NCBI GenBank assembly: GCA_002395835.1
Contig: DGVD01000012.1
Location: forward strand, 1 to 64,000
Reading direction: 5' to 3'
DNA from: Bacteroidales bacterium UBA4293
GTDB taxonomy: Bacteria > Bacteroidota > Bacteroidia > Bacteroidales > Bacteroidaceae
Length of the DNA: 64,000 nucleotides
Within the stretch, counting starts at the first letter, position 1. Each line of letters opens with the position of its first letter. This document shows positions 1-8,194 of the stretch, piece by piece. The position numbers and the translations under genes are program-made. The notes beneath the pieces were generated by a model. It did no database searches and was not told the DNA's origin. It saw nothing but the letters and a program-made list of their open reading frames with translations.

Positions 1-103
1 AGTCAACCTTTCCCAGTACGGATAGTCAACTTTTTCCGTACGGATAGGATTATGTTAAAATTTTAACTATAAAAAGAGTCAACCTAATTCAGGAAAAGTC
101 AAA
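1..103. repeat. AGTCAA direct repeats
   Basis: The hexamer AGTCAA starts at 1, 24, 77 and 97. The first two copies belong to a longer imperfect direct repeat, AGTCAAC followed by a pyrimidine run and ending GTACGGAT (1-23 and 24-45). No reading frame covers them. They may be the tail of a repeat array that begins left of the window. Their role is unknown. Confidence 0.6.
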
Positions 104-107
104 AAGT

Positions 108-140
108 GGTCATTTGGTCACGGTCATTAAGGTCATTAAG
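108..140. repeat. GGTCA/GGTCATTAA iteron-like array
   Basis: Four GGTCA units start at 108, 116, 122 and 131, the last two as GGTCATTAAG. The same unit occurs in opposite orientation at 282-310 and once more in forward orientation at 407-415. Arrays like this bind proteins at origins, operators or element ends. Nothing here tells which applies. Confidence 0.6.
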
Positions 141-179
141 CTAAATGGACTTTATCACATAGATGTGGCACAAAATTTT

Positions 180-213
180 AATAATATAATATTATTAATA
201 ATATTATATTATT
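180..213. repeat. 34-bp perfect AT palindrome
   Basis: This stretch of A and T only equals its own reverse complement over 34 bases, centred on TTAA. It lies between the two opposed GGTCATTAA arrays. It could extrude as a cruciform, act as an unwinding element, or be a low-complexity accident. No protein gene spans it. Confidence 0.7.
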
Positions 214-281
214 AATTTATTATTTGCTTTTTTTCGTGTTTGTGGTGAACTCTCAAATAGGGGGTATATAAAAATAGAAAA

Positions 282-310
282 TGACCTTAATGACCATGAC
301 CTTAATGACC
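282..310. repeat. TTAATGACC array, inverted relative to the 108-140 array
   Basis: TGACC units start at 282, 291, 297 and 306. They form two copies of TGACCTTAATGACC joined by a short AT spacer. They are the reverse complement of the units at 108-140, so the two arrays face each other across the AT palindrome. The rest of the first 545 bases shows no convincing gene, tRNA or terminator. Confidence 0.6.
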
Positions 311-545
311 ATGTTCGAAATTGTGTTTTTTTGGGGCTAAATCTATTAATGGTTGATTTATAAACAATTAGAAGGGCCTTTTTTAAGGGTTTAGTCTTTC
401 TTGATTGGTCATTAAATCGATCTCTTACTGCAAAAACACCTAAAATCCCTCATTTTCCATGGCGCACCGTGAAACACCGCTATCCAGACCCAATTTAACG
501 GTTTTAACAATTAAATTTGCCTTTTTTTAACAAAATAATCCTGTT

Positions 546-968
546 TTACTGCGCTGCTTGCGTAAACTTGAAGGTGTGGAAGATGTCTCCGGCAGTCACG
601 GTAATGTAGGTATTTCTGGCATGGGCTCCCTCGTTCGGTTCAAAAACGATGCTGAGTTTGTTGTCGTGTATCTCTGCACGGAAATAGTCCCCGTAGATTA
701 AAGGATAGGCCAAATAGTCTATATAGGGTGGGAGTACTTCTTGTCCGTCCTCCTTGGCATGTGAAAACCAATAACGAGAATAGTTTAGGCAAGAGAACGT
801 CAGGGTAGAGCCAGAGGCAGGAACTTGATAGACCTCCCCCGACTTTGGGTAGTCCACTTTTTCCCAAAGCATAGGGTCCCAGTCACCATCTCTCTCTACG
901 ATGTCGCAAGAAAAAAGCATACATGCAAGGAGCACACAAAAAGAAATTTTCCAGAATTTTATTTCCAT
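546..968 (-). CDS. Small lipoprotein with a BACON-like domain
   Basis: The 140-residue product starts with a lysine-containing n-region and a hydrophobic stretch ending in LFSC, a good lipobox with Cys21 as the lipidated residue. It is probably anchored to the outer membrane. The rest looks like one BACON-type immunoglobulin-like beta-sandwich: a 'VPASGSTLTFSC' opening strand, aromatic residues in the middle, 'ITVTAGD' and a terminal 'FKFTQAAQ' strand typical of that family. BACON domains usually accompany glycan-binding or mucin-associated proteins; here the domain stands alone, so no substrate can be named. A -7 element TATATTTG reads leftward at 1000-1007, but no clear -33 box is seen. The gene follows the efflux operon on the same strand, separated by about 150 bases and a palindrome. 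Confidence 0.7.
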   Translation of the reverse strand: MEIKFWKISFCVLLACMLFSCDIVERDGDWDPMLWEKVDYPKSGEVYQVPASGSTLTFSCLNYSRYWFSHAKEDGQEVLPPYIDYLAYPLIYGDYFRAEIHDNKLSIVFEPNEGAHARNTYITVTAGDIFHTFKFTQAAQ

Positions 969-1097
969 TTTTATGACATTTTTTTTGTTTTTTATCCTAC
1001 AAATATAAATATGGAACTAGAAAAAACTTGCTTCCTTCCGTGTTAAAAATGCTTAATTCTGCGACAACTTTTTCGATGAAATCAGGCTTTTTTGAAG

Positions 1098-1124
1098 GTT
1101 ACAAGGGGACAGGTCCCATGTAAC
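1098..1124. repeat. REP-like palindrome after the last permease gene
   Basis: GTTACA and TGTAAC arms enclose GGGAC-AG-GTCCC, giving a long imperfect hairpin directly behind the stop codon of the last permease. Almost the same element lies behind the first of the four paralogous permeases (8162-8194), with the inner GGGACAGGTCCC core inverted relative to its flank. It may help to end transcription or stabilise the mRNA 3' end. No T-run follows it. Confidence 0.65.
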
Positions 1125-1125
1125 G

Positions 1126-3420
1126 TCACTCCTTCTTCAGCTCCACAGCTGGGTTCGTCCTAGCAGCTTTCTGCGTTTGCCAGAGCACGGCCAGGAAGGA
1201 GATGATCAGGGCAATGACAGCCCCCACGATGAACACCCATTCATAGTTTTCTATCCGATACCAGAACTGACGTAAGTACCTTTCCGACAGGAAGATAGCT
1301 AGTGGAATGCCGATAAGGATGGCGATTCCCACCAAGATCATGTACTCCCTCACGGAACGTACCGTTTCTGAGGTTACGGTACCACCGAAGACCTTGCGGA
1401 TGGCGATATTCCGGGTCTGCATCCCGGTATAATAGGTACTCATAGCTACCAGACCCAGCAGGGAGATCAGCGTTGCAAGGAGCATGAAAAGTTCTATCAG
1501 ACTGATGAAATTGCGTGTTTTCTCCATGCCCTTCTCTATCAGTTCCGGGATGTATCCGAAATTCTGTTCCCCATATTCTTCATCTCCAGTCATGCGGAGG
1601 CTCTCACTGCGGTCTATCTCCTTGAGTTCAGAGCGGACCTCGGCATCGAACCGGTTCAGTTTCAGAATCACGGTAGAGGTGCTCTCCACCACGGACACTA
1701 CGCCAATCTGGTTCCCTTCCACCTCGGACGGACCTTTCACAGCATAGTCTTTGATGATACCTCCGATATGCGCGTTATCTGTCACATACTTGAACGCATC
1801 GGGTACCACAGGGTTTTCTTCATCCAGCGAGTATATCCGGGCTGCAGATTCAGTGAACCACAAAGCGTTCATTCGTGGGGTTCCGAAATCTTTCACCACC
1901 TGGAAATCGAACATATCAAATGCTGTTTCATCGCATCGGAGTATCCCAAAATGAATCTTATTTCCGTCCACCGTGGTCTCCATGGTCATTTGGCCCTTAC
2001 CCGGGTAACCACTGCTGGAGCCTATTCTGTCCACATAGGGCTTTTGTCCCAGAACGTCTTTCCCCACCGTTCCACTAGAGAGAAAGTACAGTCCATTCAC
2101 ATCGGCCCCTAGCGGCATGTTCAGCATGTGGTGGTACTGGAGCTCCATCACCAGGGCTAGGGAAATCAGTGCCACGGTAATGACATTCTGGATGATAATG
2201 AACACTTTGGACAAGACCGACTTGGTCTGTTGGCGCTGCTTCCCTTTGATGACCTCCACCGGCTTGTAGTGGGAAGCCATCCACGCAGGAACCAGTCCGG
2301 AAACCAGCCCCACCAGGATGGCTAGCAAGGCATAAACAGCCAGATAAAGTGGTGTGGCAGAGACCTCCAGATTTACATCACCAGCCATATAGCGATTGAA
2401 AACAGGCTCCAATCCTCGGGCCAGCAGAAAGGCCAGGGTCAGGCAAACAGCGACGAAAAGGACGGACTCTGAGATGTATCGCCAGCGGATTCGCTGCTGG
2501 GACTCACCCAGGGTGGCACGGATAGCCATCTCCTTGGCACGCCTACCTGCCAGAGCTACACTGAGGTTGATGTAGTTGAACAGGGCAGAAACAAGCAGTA
2601 GGATTCCCACGGCAATCAAGGTATAGACCAGGGAGGAATTCCCGTGTTTCAAGCTGTTTCCACTCTCGTAGAAATAGAGCTCTTGGAAGGGCATGGTCAT
2701 GGAACGCTCCGGCTTGTTCACCTGGTACATCTTGGAGAATTCCCGGGTCACCAGGGTGTCGATGAGCGTTCTTACCTCCTGATGCTCAGCCCCTTCACGG
2801 AACTTCACCAGCACCAGGTCCACCGGGATGGTGACTTCAGAAGTGGAGGGTGCATCGGGATTTTTAAACCCCCGGTAGATATCGGCTTCTTTCAGGATGG
2901 ACCTCTCATTCCCTCGGATGATGCCTCCCACCACACAAGTGTCCTTGCGGAGGATGATGGTCTTTCCCACGGGGTCCATATCCGGTGAGATTTTTCTGGC
3001 GAACGATTCACCCAGGATGACCTGGCTTCGGTCTTGCAAGATGCTTTCATCCCCGGAAATGAAGGTCTGCGGCAGGAACTGGAAGATTTCCGGATCTACG
3101 GAGTAGACAGTGGGGTATCCCGGAGCCTGTACGCCGTTGAACCAGACCGTTGTACCGCTGGTATTGAGTCTTCCTCCAGCCTCCACATCAGGGATGCCGT
3201 CCTTTACTGCAGCCAACTCGCCCGGCCAGGCGTGAATCCACTCTTGTCCGGCAGTCAGTGCATAAAGACGTTCGTAGTCTTTCGCCTCTCGGGTTACGGA
3301 GAACTGTTGCCACGTGTAGCAGGTGATGATAATCACGAACGCAAGGCTCACAATCAGCCCCACTGCCTCAATGGCAGTGTAGAGCTTGTTGCGTGAGAGA
3401 AACTTCAAATAACTTTTCAT
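1126..3420 (-). CDS. FtsX/MacB-type ABC transporter permease (array copy 4)
   Basis: Inner-membrane permease of 764 residues with the long Bacteroidetes architecture: an N-terminal helix (about 20-43), a large periplasmic domain (about 45-265), three helices, a further helix near 410, a second periplasmic domain (about 430-630) and three C-terminal helices. The first FtsX lobe carries 'RAKEMAIRATLGES' and the second 'NIAIRKVFGGTV', the cytoplasmic segments that contact the ATPase in this superfamily. The first ~33 and last ~20 residues nearly match the three neighbouring permeases, while the periplasmic parts differ strongly. It is the last gene of the efflux operon and ends at a palindrome. 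By family it should couple ATP hydrolysis to movement of a substrate through the adaptor and TolC-type channel. The substrate is unknown. Confidence 0.9.
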   Translation of the reverse strand: MKSYLKFLSRNKLYTAIEAVGLIVSLAFVIIITCYTWQQFSVTREAKDYERLYALTAGQEWIHAWPGELAAVKDGIPDVEAGGRLNTSGTTVWFNGVQAPGYPTVYSVDPEIFQFLPQTFISGDESILQDRSQVILGESFARKISPDMDPVGKTIILRKDTCVVGGIIRGNERSILKEADIYRGFKNPDAPSTSEVTIPVDLVLVKFREGAEHQEVRTLIDTLVTREFSKMYQVNKPERSMTMPFQELYFYESGNSLKHGNSSLVYTLIAVGILLLVSALFNYINLSVALAGRRAKEMAIRATLGESQQRIRWRYISESVLFVAVCLTLAFLLARGLEPVFNRYMAGDVNLEVSATPLYLAVYALLAILVGLVSGLVPAWMASHYKPVEVIKGKQRQQTKSVLSKVFIIIQNVITVALISLALVMELQYHHMLNMPLGADVNGLYFLSSGTVGKDVLGQKPYVDRIGSSSGYPGKGQMTMETTVDGNKIHFGILRCDETAFDMFDFQVVKDFGTPRMNALWFTESAARIYSLDEENPVVPDAFKYVTDNAHIGGIIKDYAVKGPSEVEGNQIGVVSVVESTSTVILKLNRFDAEVRSELKEIDRSESLRMTGDEEYGEQNFGYIPELIEKGMEKTRNFISLIELFMLLATLISLLGLVAMSTYYTGMQTRNIAIRKVFGGTVTSETVRSVREYMILVGIAILIGIPLAIFLSERYLRQFWYRIENYEWVFIVGAVIALIISFLAVLWQTQKAARTNPAVELKKE

Positions 3421-3446
3421 ATTTCACTTCTTCAGGTTTAATTGTG

Positions 3447-5813
3447 TTATTCTTTCTTCAGCTCTACAGCTGGGTTCGTCTTCGCTGCTTTCAGCGTTTG
3501 CCAGAGCACGGAGAGGAAGGCAATGACCAGCATCAGGAGGGTGGAAACCAGGAATACCCAGCTGTACTGGCTGATGCGTTCCGGATAATTTTCCAGGAAA
3601 TGACCGATGACATAGACGGCCAGCGGAATGCCTATCACCGCAGCTATGATCACCATGAGCATGTAAGAACGGATGGTGCGTCCTACCTCCGTTCCGATGG
3701 TTCCACCGAAAACTTTCCGGATGGCAATGTCTTTGGCGTTGGAGGAGGCATACCAGGTGCTCATGGCTATGAGGCCCAGGATGGATAGGAGAATGGCTAC
3801 CAGCGTGAAGAGTTCTACCAGATGGACGTAACGTCGCAAGTCATCATAATCACTGGCGATGATGTCTTCCATATACCCGCTTACCGTACCACTATGCGAG
3901 AATATATCTGACAGTCCTTTCTTTTCCTTGTAGTAATTCCGGACTGTTTCCTTAAATTCTTTTTCAAAGTCGGCATGATTTCCCGTTGTTTGTATCAAAT
4001 GGCCTCTTGTCCTTTCCGGACCTACCACCTGGACAGCCGACAGGAACGTCATGTTTATAGATTCATACGGGTCTTTCGCATTGACAGGAAGGCGTCGGTA
4101 GGTATCCACGATACCTCCCAGTGCCTGGATGCCCATCTGCGCTGTTATGCCAAACAGGCTTAGGTCTTCATGATTCTCCTGTGAAATACCGAAGGCATTC
4201 TTCGTTTCTTCCGTAATCCAGATGGTCCCTGGATAGGGGTCTGTGTATTTCTCTTGGATTCTGAAACCCATCATGCTGAAGGCGATGCTGTCGCAGTCTA
4301 TGATGCTGAACAGGTAATTCTGTTGTCCAAACGCAGTGAATGCCCAAGGATGGCTGGGAAATCCGGAGGTATGTCCTACTGCTTTTACCTGGGGAAAGGT
4401 GGATAGTAGATTATCCATTCCTTCCCTGCTATCTGCAACATTGGGATAGAAATAGTACAAGTCTTTCTGGGGAGTCACTCCGATGTCCACCTTCTCCATA
4501 TACTTTAGTTGGGCATCTAGAGCGATGGAAACAGCGATGAGTACCAGGGAAAGTACGGTTTGTGCCACAATGCAGATTCGGTTGAACCCCATCTTGCGTT
4601 TGCGGCGTACCTGGCCTGTTACAATATCTAGCGGCCGGTGGGAAGCCAAAAACAGTGCTGGAGCCAAACCTGCCAACAAGCCTGCTACCAGCACTACCAT
4701 TAAACCAATCCCCAGCAATGTGCCATCGGCCGAAAGACGGAATGGAACTGAAAAGCCTTCGGGACGGAGTTCATTGAGTACGGGCACCAGGGCCTGAGCA
4801 ATCAAGAGGGCAGCGATGAAGCAAACGGAAACAAACAGCAGGGATTCTGCCACGGTTCTCCAGATGATGGAATCCCTTCCGGCACCCAGCAGTCTTCGGG
4901 TGGCCATTTCCTTAGCCCTGTTGCCAGAGATGGCCAGACTCAGATTGATGTAGTTTAAGATGGAAGAGGCCAACAGAATCAATGCCATGAAAATCAAGAT
5001 TTCCAGATATAGATATTTCCCTTGCCGGAGGTTGTAGTAGTTTTGGGTGGAAAAGAAAATATTCTGATAAGGGAGAGACTCGCTGATGTCATTGGCGGTT
5101 TTTCTATTACCGTATTGCAGGTTATGGATGCGCTCATCGAATGCTGTTATGTCTACCCCTGGAACTATATCGGCAAAGACAGAGACAAATGAACCGAAGC
5201 CCTGATTGAGCATGTCGGACTCTTTGATTTCTTCTATGGCTGGAATCTGTGAGGAGAAGGGAACCACGAAGTCGAAATCCTCAAAAGGTGAATGGACTGT
5301 AGGATTAATGACTGCTATAATAGGTTCTGTGACCTCTTTTTTAGTGGCAGATAGTGCACTTATGTCGGTCACCGTAACCGAAGCGTCTAGGGGGTTCTGG
5401 TTGGGGAACAGCCTCCTGGCAGCCGCTTCTGTGATAAGCACTCCGTTTCTTTCTCCAAATTGATCCAGGTTTCCTTCCAAGGTCTCTACAGGGAAGAATT
5501 TCAGGATTTCTGGGGTGACAACCAAAAAATAGACGGGAGTCTTCCCTTCTTCCAGGTCGATGGAGAGCTGCCTCCGGGTAAATGCTGCAGCTGAATTCAC
5601 CTCCGGGAAGGTGGTCAGTGCCTGCAAATTACGGTATTCAATTCCGCTTTTCAGATAAAGGTTTGTACCTGTCGGAACGGAATTGCGTATGGCTAGCTGG
5701 TCATGTATGGAAATCCCTATCAGAATCACAAACGCCAGACTCACAGCAAGCCCCACCGCCTCAATGACGGTGTAGAGCTTGTTGCGTGAAAGAAACTTCA
5801 GATAACTTTTCAT
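3447..5813 (-). CDS. FtsX/MacB-type ABC transporter permease (array copy 3)
   Basis: The 788-residue permease has the same layout as its neighbours: N-terminal helix, periplasmic domain, three helices, then a second half of one helix, periplasmic domain and three helices. The cytoplasmic motifs are 'RAKEMATRRLLGAG' and 'DIAIRKVFGGTIG'. The N-terminus MKSYLKFLSRNKLYT and the C-terminal 'LKAAKTNPAVELKKE' are shared with the other copies. The 26 bases after its stop (3421-3446) are identical to the 26 bases before its start (5814-5839), direct evidence that the unit arose by tandem duplication. The periplasmic domains are unlike those of copies 2 and 4, so different substrates or partners are possible. 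No separate promoter was seen. Confidence 0.9.
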   Translation of the reverse strand: MKSYLKFLSRNKLYTVIEAVGLAVSLAFVILIGISIHDQLAIRNSVPTGTNLYLKSGIEYRNLQALTTFPEVNSAAAFTRRQLSIDLEEGKTPVYFLVVTPEILKFFPVETLEGNLDQFGERNGVLITEAAARRLFPNQNPLDASVTVTDISALSATKKEVTEPIIAVINPTVHSPFEDFDFVVPFSSQIPAIEEIKESDMLNQGFGSFVSVFADIVPGVDITAFDERIHNLQYGNRKTANDISESLPYQNIFFSTQNYYNLRQGKYLYLEILIFMALILLASSILNYINLSLAISGNRAKEMATRRLLGAGRDSIIWRTVAESLLFVSVCFIAALLIAQALVPVLNELRPEGFSVPFRLSADGTLLGIGLMVVLVAGLLAGLAPALFLASHRPLDIVTGQVRRKRKMGFNRICIVAQTVLSLVLIAVSIALDAQLKYMEKVDIGVTPQKDLYYFYPNVADSREGMDNLLSTFPQVKAVGHTSGFPSHPWAFTAFGQQNYLFSIIDCDSIAFSMMGFRIQEKYTDPYPGTIWITEETKNAFGISQENHEDLSLFGITAQMGIQALGGIVDTYRRLPVNAKDPYESINMTFLSAVQVVGPERTRGHLIQTTGNHADFEKEFKETVRNYYKEKKGLSDIFSHSGTVSGYMEDIIASDYDDLRRYVHLVELFTLVAILLSILGLIAMSTWYASSNAKDIAIRKVFGGTIGTEVGRTIRSYMLMVIIAAVIGIPLAVYVIGHFLENYPERISQYSWVFLVSTLLMLVIAFLSVLWQTLKAAKTNPAVELKKE

Positions 5814-5839
5814 ATTTCACTTCTTCAGGTTTAATTGTG

Positions 5840-8134
5840 TTATTCTTTCTTCAGTTCTACAGCTGGGTTCGTCCTAGCTGCTTTCAGCGTTTGCCAGAGC
5901 ACGGAGAGGAAGGCGATAAGCCCGGAGAGCAGCACGGCCACCACGAAAATCCACCAATAGCCTTCAAGTCTGTAAATGAAATCCTTAAGGTATTCCTGGG
6001 CTGCATAGACAGCTATCGGGATGCCGATGACGCAGGCAATCCCTACCAGTACAATATACTCCCGGATGGTGCGCCAGACTTCCGTTTCTATCGTACCTCC
6101 GAATACCTTGCGCACGGCAATATCGCGGGACTTCTCGTCAGCATAATAGGTACTCATGGCCACCAGTCCTAGAAGAGCGATGAGAATGGAAAGCAGCATG
6201 AATATCTCCACCAGTCGCATATTGTTGTGGGCGGGTTTCCAGGCCTCGGCAATATTCTCATCAATCCAGAAGGAATTGTTCCCAGCGTCTTTGTGCTCTT
6301 TCACATAGGTCTCATAGGCATTGGTAATCTGCTTTTCAGCCTCTTTCCTGTCACCGGTTGTTTCAATTACCCATCCGTTTGCCGAAATGTCTTCCGGTTT
6401 CATGAGGGAGATGATGGCATAATCCTCCTCTCCCAGATTGGCTGGGTTGGTAGGAAATGCCTTGAAGACTCCTGCCGTCTGCTCGCATCCCTTCGTTCGT
6501 TTTGCAAGTTCTCCCACATCGTGGTATTCCTCATCAAACCCGCTTGCTGCAAAGCTCTCATCGGAGAACCACACGCTGTTGAACTGCGGAGCGCCATAGT
6601 CTTCGAGTATCTCAAAGTGAAACATCGAAAAGGCGGTGCTGTCCATCCTCACTAGTTTGTAAAGGATGTCTTGTCCGTCCCGCGTGGTGCTATACTGACC
6701 CATCGAGATCATTCCGGGCACGCCGGTGGTTTTGCCCACCCGTTTTACACAAGGCAGGGCTTCCAGCATATCCCTGAAGGGATTTCCATCTTCATACGAA
6801 TAACTCAGCATAAAGAACTTATTCGCAATATCGCAATGCATCGGTCTGGTCTGGGTCTTGTGCATCTGTGCTTCCATGGTGATGGCCAGCGCTATCAGGA
6901 TGACCGCCAGGGCATTCTGCAACACGATGAACACTTTGCTGAACACCATCTTGCTCCGGCGCCGATATCCTCCTTTCATTATCTCCACCGGCTTGTAGCG
7001 TCCAGCCATCAGGGCCGGGAAGATGCCGCAGAGGATACCCACAATCAAAATGATGACGATATAAGCCATTACATACCCCGGAGACCAGATGACTTTTATC
7101 GGGATATCCGGATTGTTCAAAAGCTCATTGATTAACGGGCAGAAGGCTTCTGCCAGCAAGAGTCCCGCTGCAAAGCATACGGCTGTAAATGCGATGGATT
7201 CAACCACGTACTTCCAGATAATGGCGCCTCTGGATGCTCCGGATAACTGCCTCACAGCCATTTCCTTTGCCCTCTTTCCGGTGAGTGCAACAGACAGGTT
7301 GATATAGTTCAGAATGGCTGAGAAGAGCAGCAGGAGCCCCACCAGCGACAGAACTCTTAGGGTCCCTTTGTCTCCATGTCGGAAATACCTGTCCGTTTCC
7401 TTGAAAAACAATTCATCATAACGCGATAGTTCCAGATGTTCAAAGAAAGCCTGCCCATAGATGCCTGAATAAACGTCCTTGCAAACAGTTTCCAATTTGT
7501 CATACAGAACTTTCCTGTCTGTTCCAGGACGGACTTTGAGTAGCGTGACCGTACTGCCATAGTTGTCGAAAGGCTGCCAGTCGTCTTTGTAAACAGCAGC
7601 ATTGAGGAATATATCATAAGGCTTGATGACCGTGCCCTTCAGGTCCTCCAGTATGGCACCTACTATATAGCTGTTCTCACTGATTTCAAGATTGTCGCCC
7701 ACCGAAAGGTTATGCTTTCTGGCAAAAGAGGCTGAAATGATGACATTGGAGGGAGCAGAAAGTACGTCTGCAGAGCCTTCCACAAAGCGGAACTCCGGAC
7801 AAATCTCGAAGAACGCAGGTTCCACGCCCGCACTTTCCGCTTCAAACTCCTCTTCCCGAATAACAGGATGTGCCACTACATTACACATCCTGGAAACGGA
7901 CTCTATTTCCGGAATATCTGTAAGGACATCAGGGAAGCCGTAAGTAAGCGCCGGCATCATCGGCAGACCCGGTACATAGATCCTTTCCCGGTCTGGGTTT
8001 TCGCGAGTTACCTCATATTGCTGCCACACGTATGAGCCGATGATAATCACGAAGGCCAGACTCACAATGAGCCCCACCGCCTCAATGGCAGTGTAGAGCT
8101 TGTTGCGTGAGAGAAACTTTAAATAACTCTTCAT
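5840..8134 (-). CDS. FtsX/MacB-type ABC transporter permease (array copy 2)
   Basis: Permease of 764 residues with two FtsX lobes, marked by 'RAKEMAVRQLSGAS' and 'DIAVRKVFGGTIE'. The N-terminus MKSYLKFLSRNKLYTAIEAV matches copy 4, and the C-terminus 'LKAARTNPAVELKKE' also matches copy 4 rather than copies 1 and 3. The termini therefore look patched together by recombination among copies. The first periplasmic domain begins with 'YEVTRENPDRERIYV', related to copy 1 ('NEVAHESPEWKRTFV') and copy 4 ('FSVTREAKDYERLYA'), and then diverges. It sits 58 bases behind copy 1, with a palindrome in the gap, and 26 bases before copy 3. Role as for the other copies: the membrane part of an export ABC system. 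Confidence 0.9.
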   Translation of the reverse strand: MKSYLKFLSRNKLYTAIEAVGLIVSLAFVIIIGSYVWQQYEVTRENPDRERIYVPGLPMMPALTYGFPDVLTDIPEIESVSRMCNVVAHPVIREEEFEAESAGVEPAFFEICPEFRFVEGSADVLSAPSNVIISASFARKHNLSVGDNLEISENSYIVGAILEDLKGTVIKPYDIFLNAAVYKDDWQPFDNYGSTVTLLKVRPGTDRKVLYDKLETVCKDVYSGIYGQAFFEHLELSRYDELFFKETDRYFRHGDKGTLRVLSLVGLLLLFSAILNYINLSVALTGKRAKEMAVRQLSGASRGAIIWKYVVESIAFTAVCFAAGLLLAEAFCPLINELLNNPDIPIKVIWSPGYVMAYIVIILIVGILCGIFPALMAGRYKPVEIMKGGYRRRSKMVFSKVFIVLQNALAVILIALAITMEAQMHKTQTRPMHCDIANKFFMLSYSYEDGNPFRDMLEALPCVKRVGKTTGVPGMISMGQYSTTRDGQDILYKLVRMDSTAFSMFHFEILEDYGAPQFNSVWFSDESFAASGFDEEYHDVGELAKRTKGCEQTAGVFKAFPTNPANLGEEDYAIISLMKPEDISANGWVIETTGDRKEAEKQITNAYETYVKEHKDAGNNSFWIDENIAEAWKPAHNNMRLVEIFMLLSILIALLGLVAMSTYYADEKSRDIAVRKVFGGTIETEVWRTIREYIVLVGIACVIGIPIAVYAAQEYLKDFIYRLEGYWWIFVVAVLLSGLIAFLSVLWQTLKAARTNPAVELKKE

Positions 8135-8161
8135 GTTTTTAGTTTTTTAGATCCAATTTCA

Positions 8162-8194
8162 AACGTTACACGGGACCTGTCCCCATGTAACGTT
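8162..8194. repeat. REP-like palindrome after array copy 1
   Basis: The arms AACGTTACA and TGTAACGTT are perfect inverted copies. They enclose GGGAC-CT-GTCCC, so the whole can fold into a long hairpin with a small internal bulge. It overlaps the TAA stop of the first permease copy. It matches the element at 1098-1124 except that its core is inverted, as expected of a palindromic repeat that has flipped. Confidence 0.7.

Noticed and set aside
1..103. AGTCAA repeats as a CRISPR array
   Set aside because: Repeat units are short, imperfect and unevenly spaced, with no unique spacers of even length and no cas genes.
161..180. TGGCAC at 166-171 as a further sigma-54 promoter
   Set aside because: The -12 part (TTGC-like) is missing at the required distance; only an A/T run follows.
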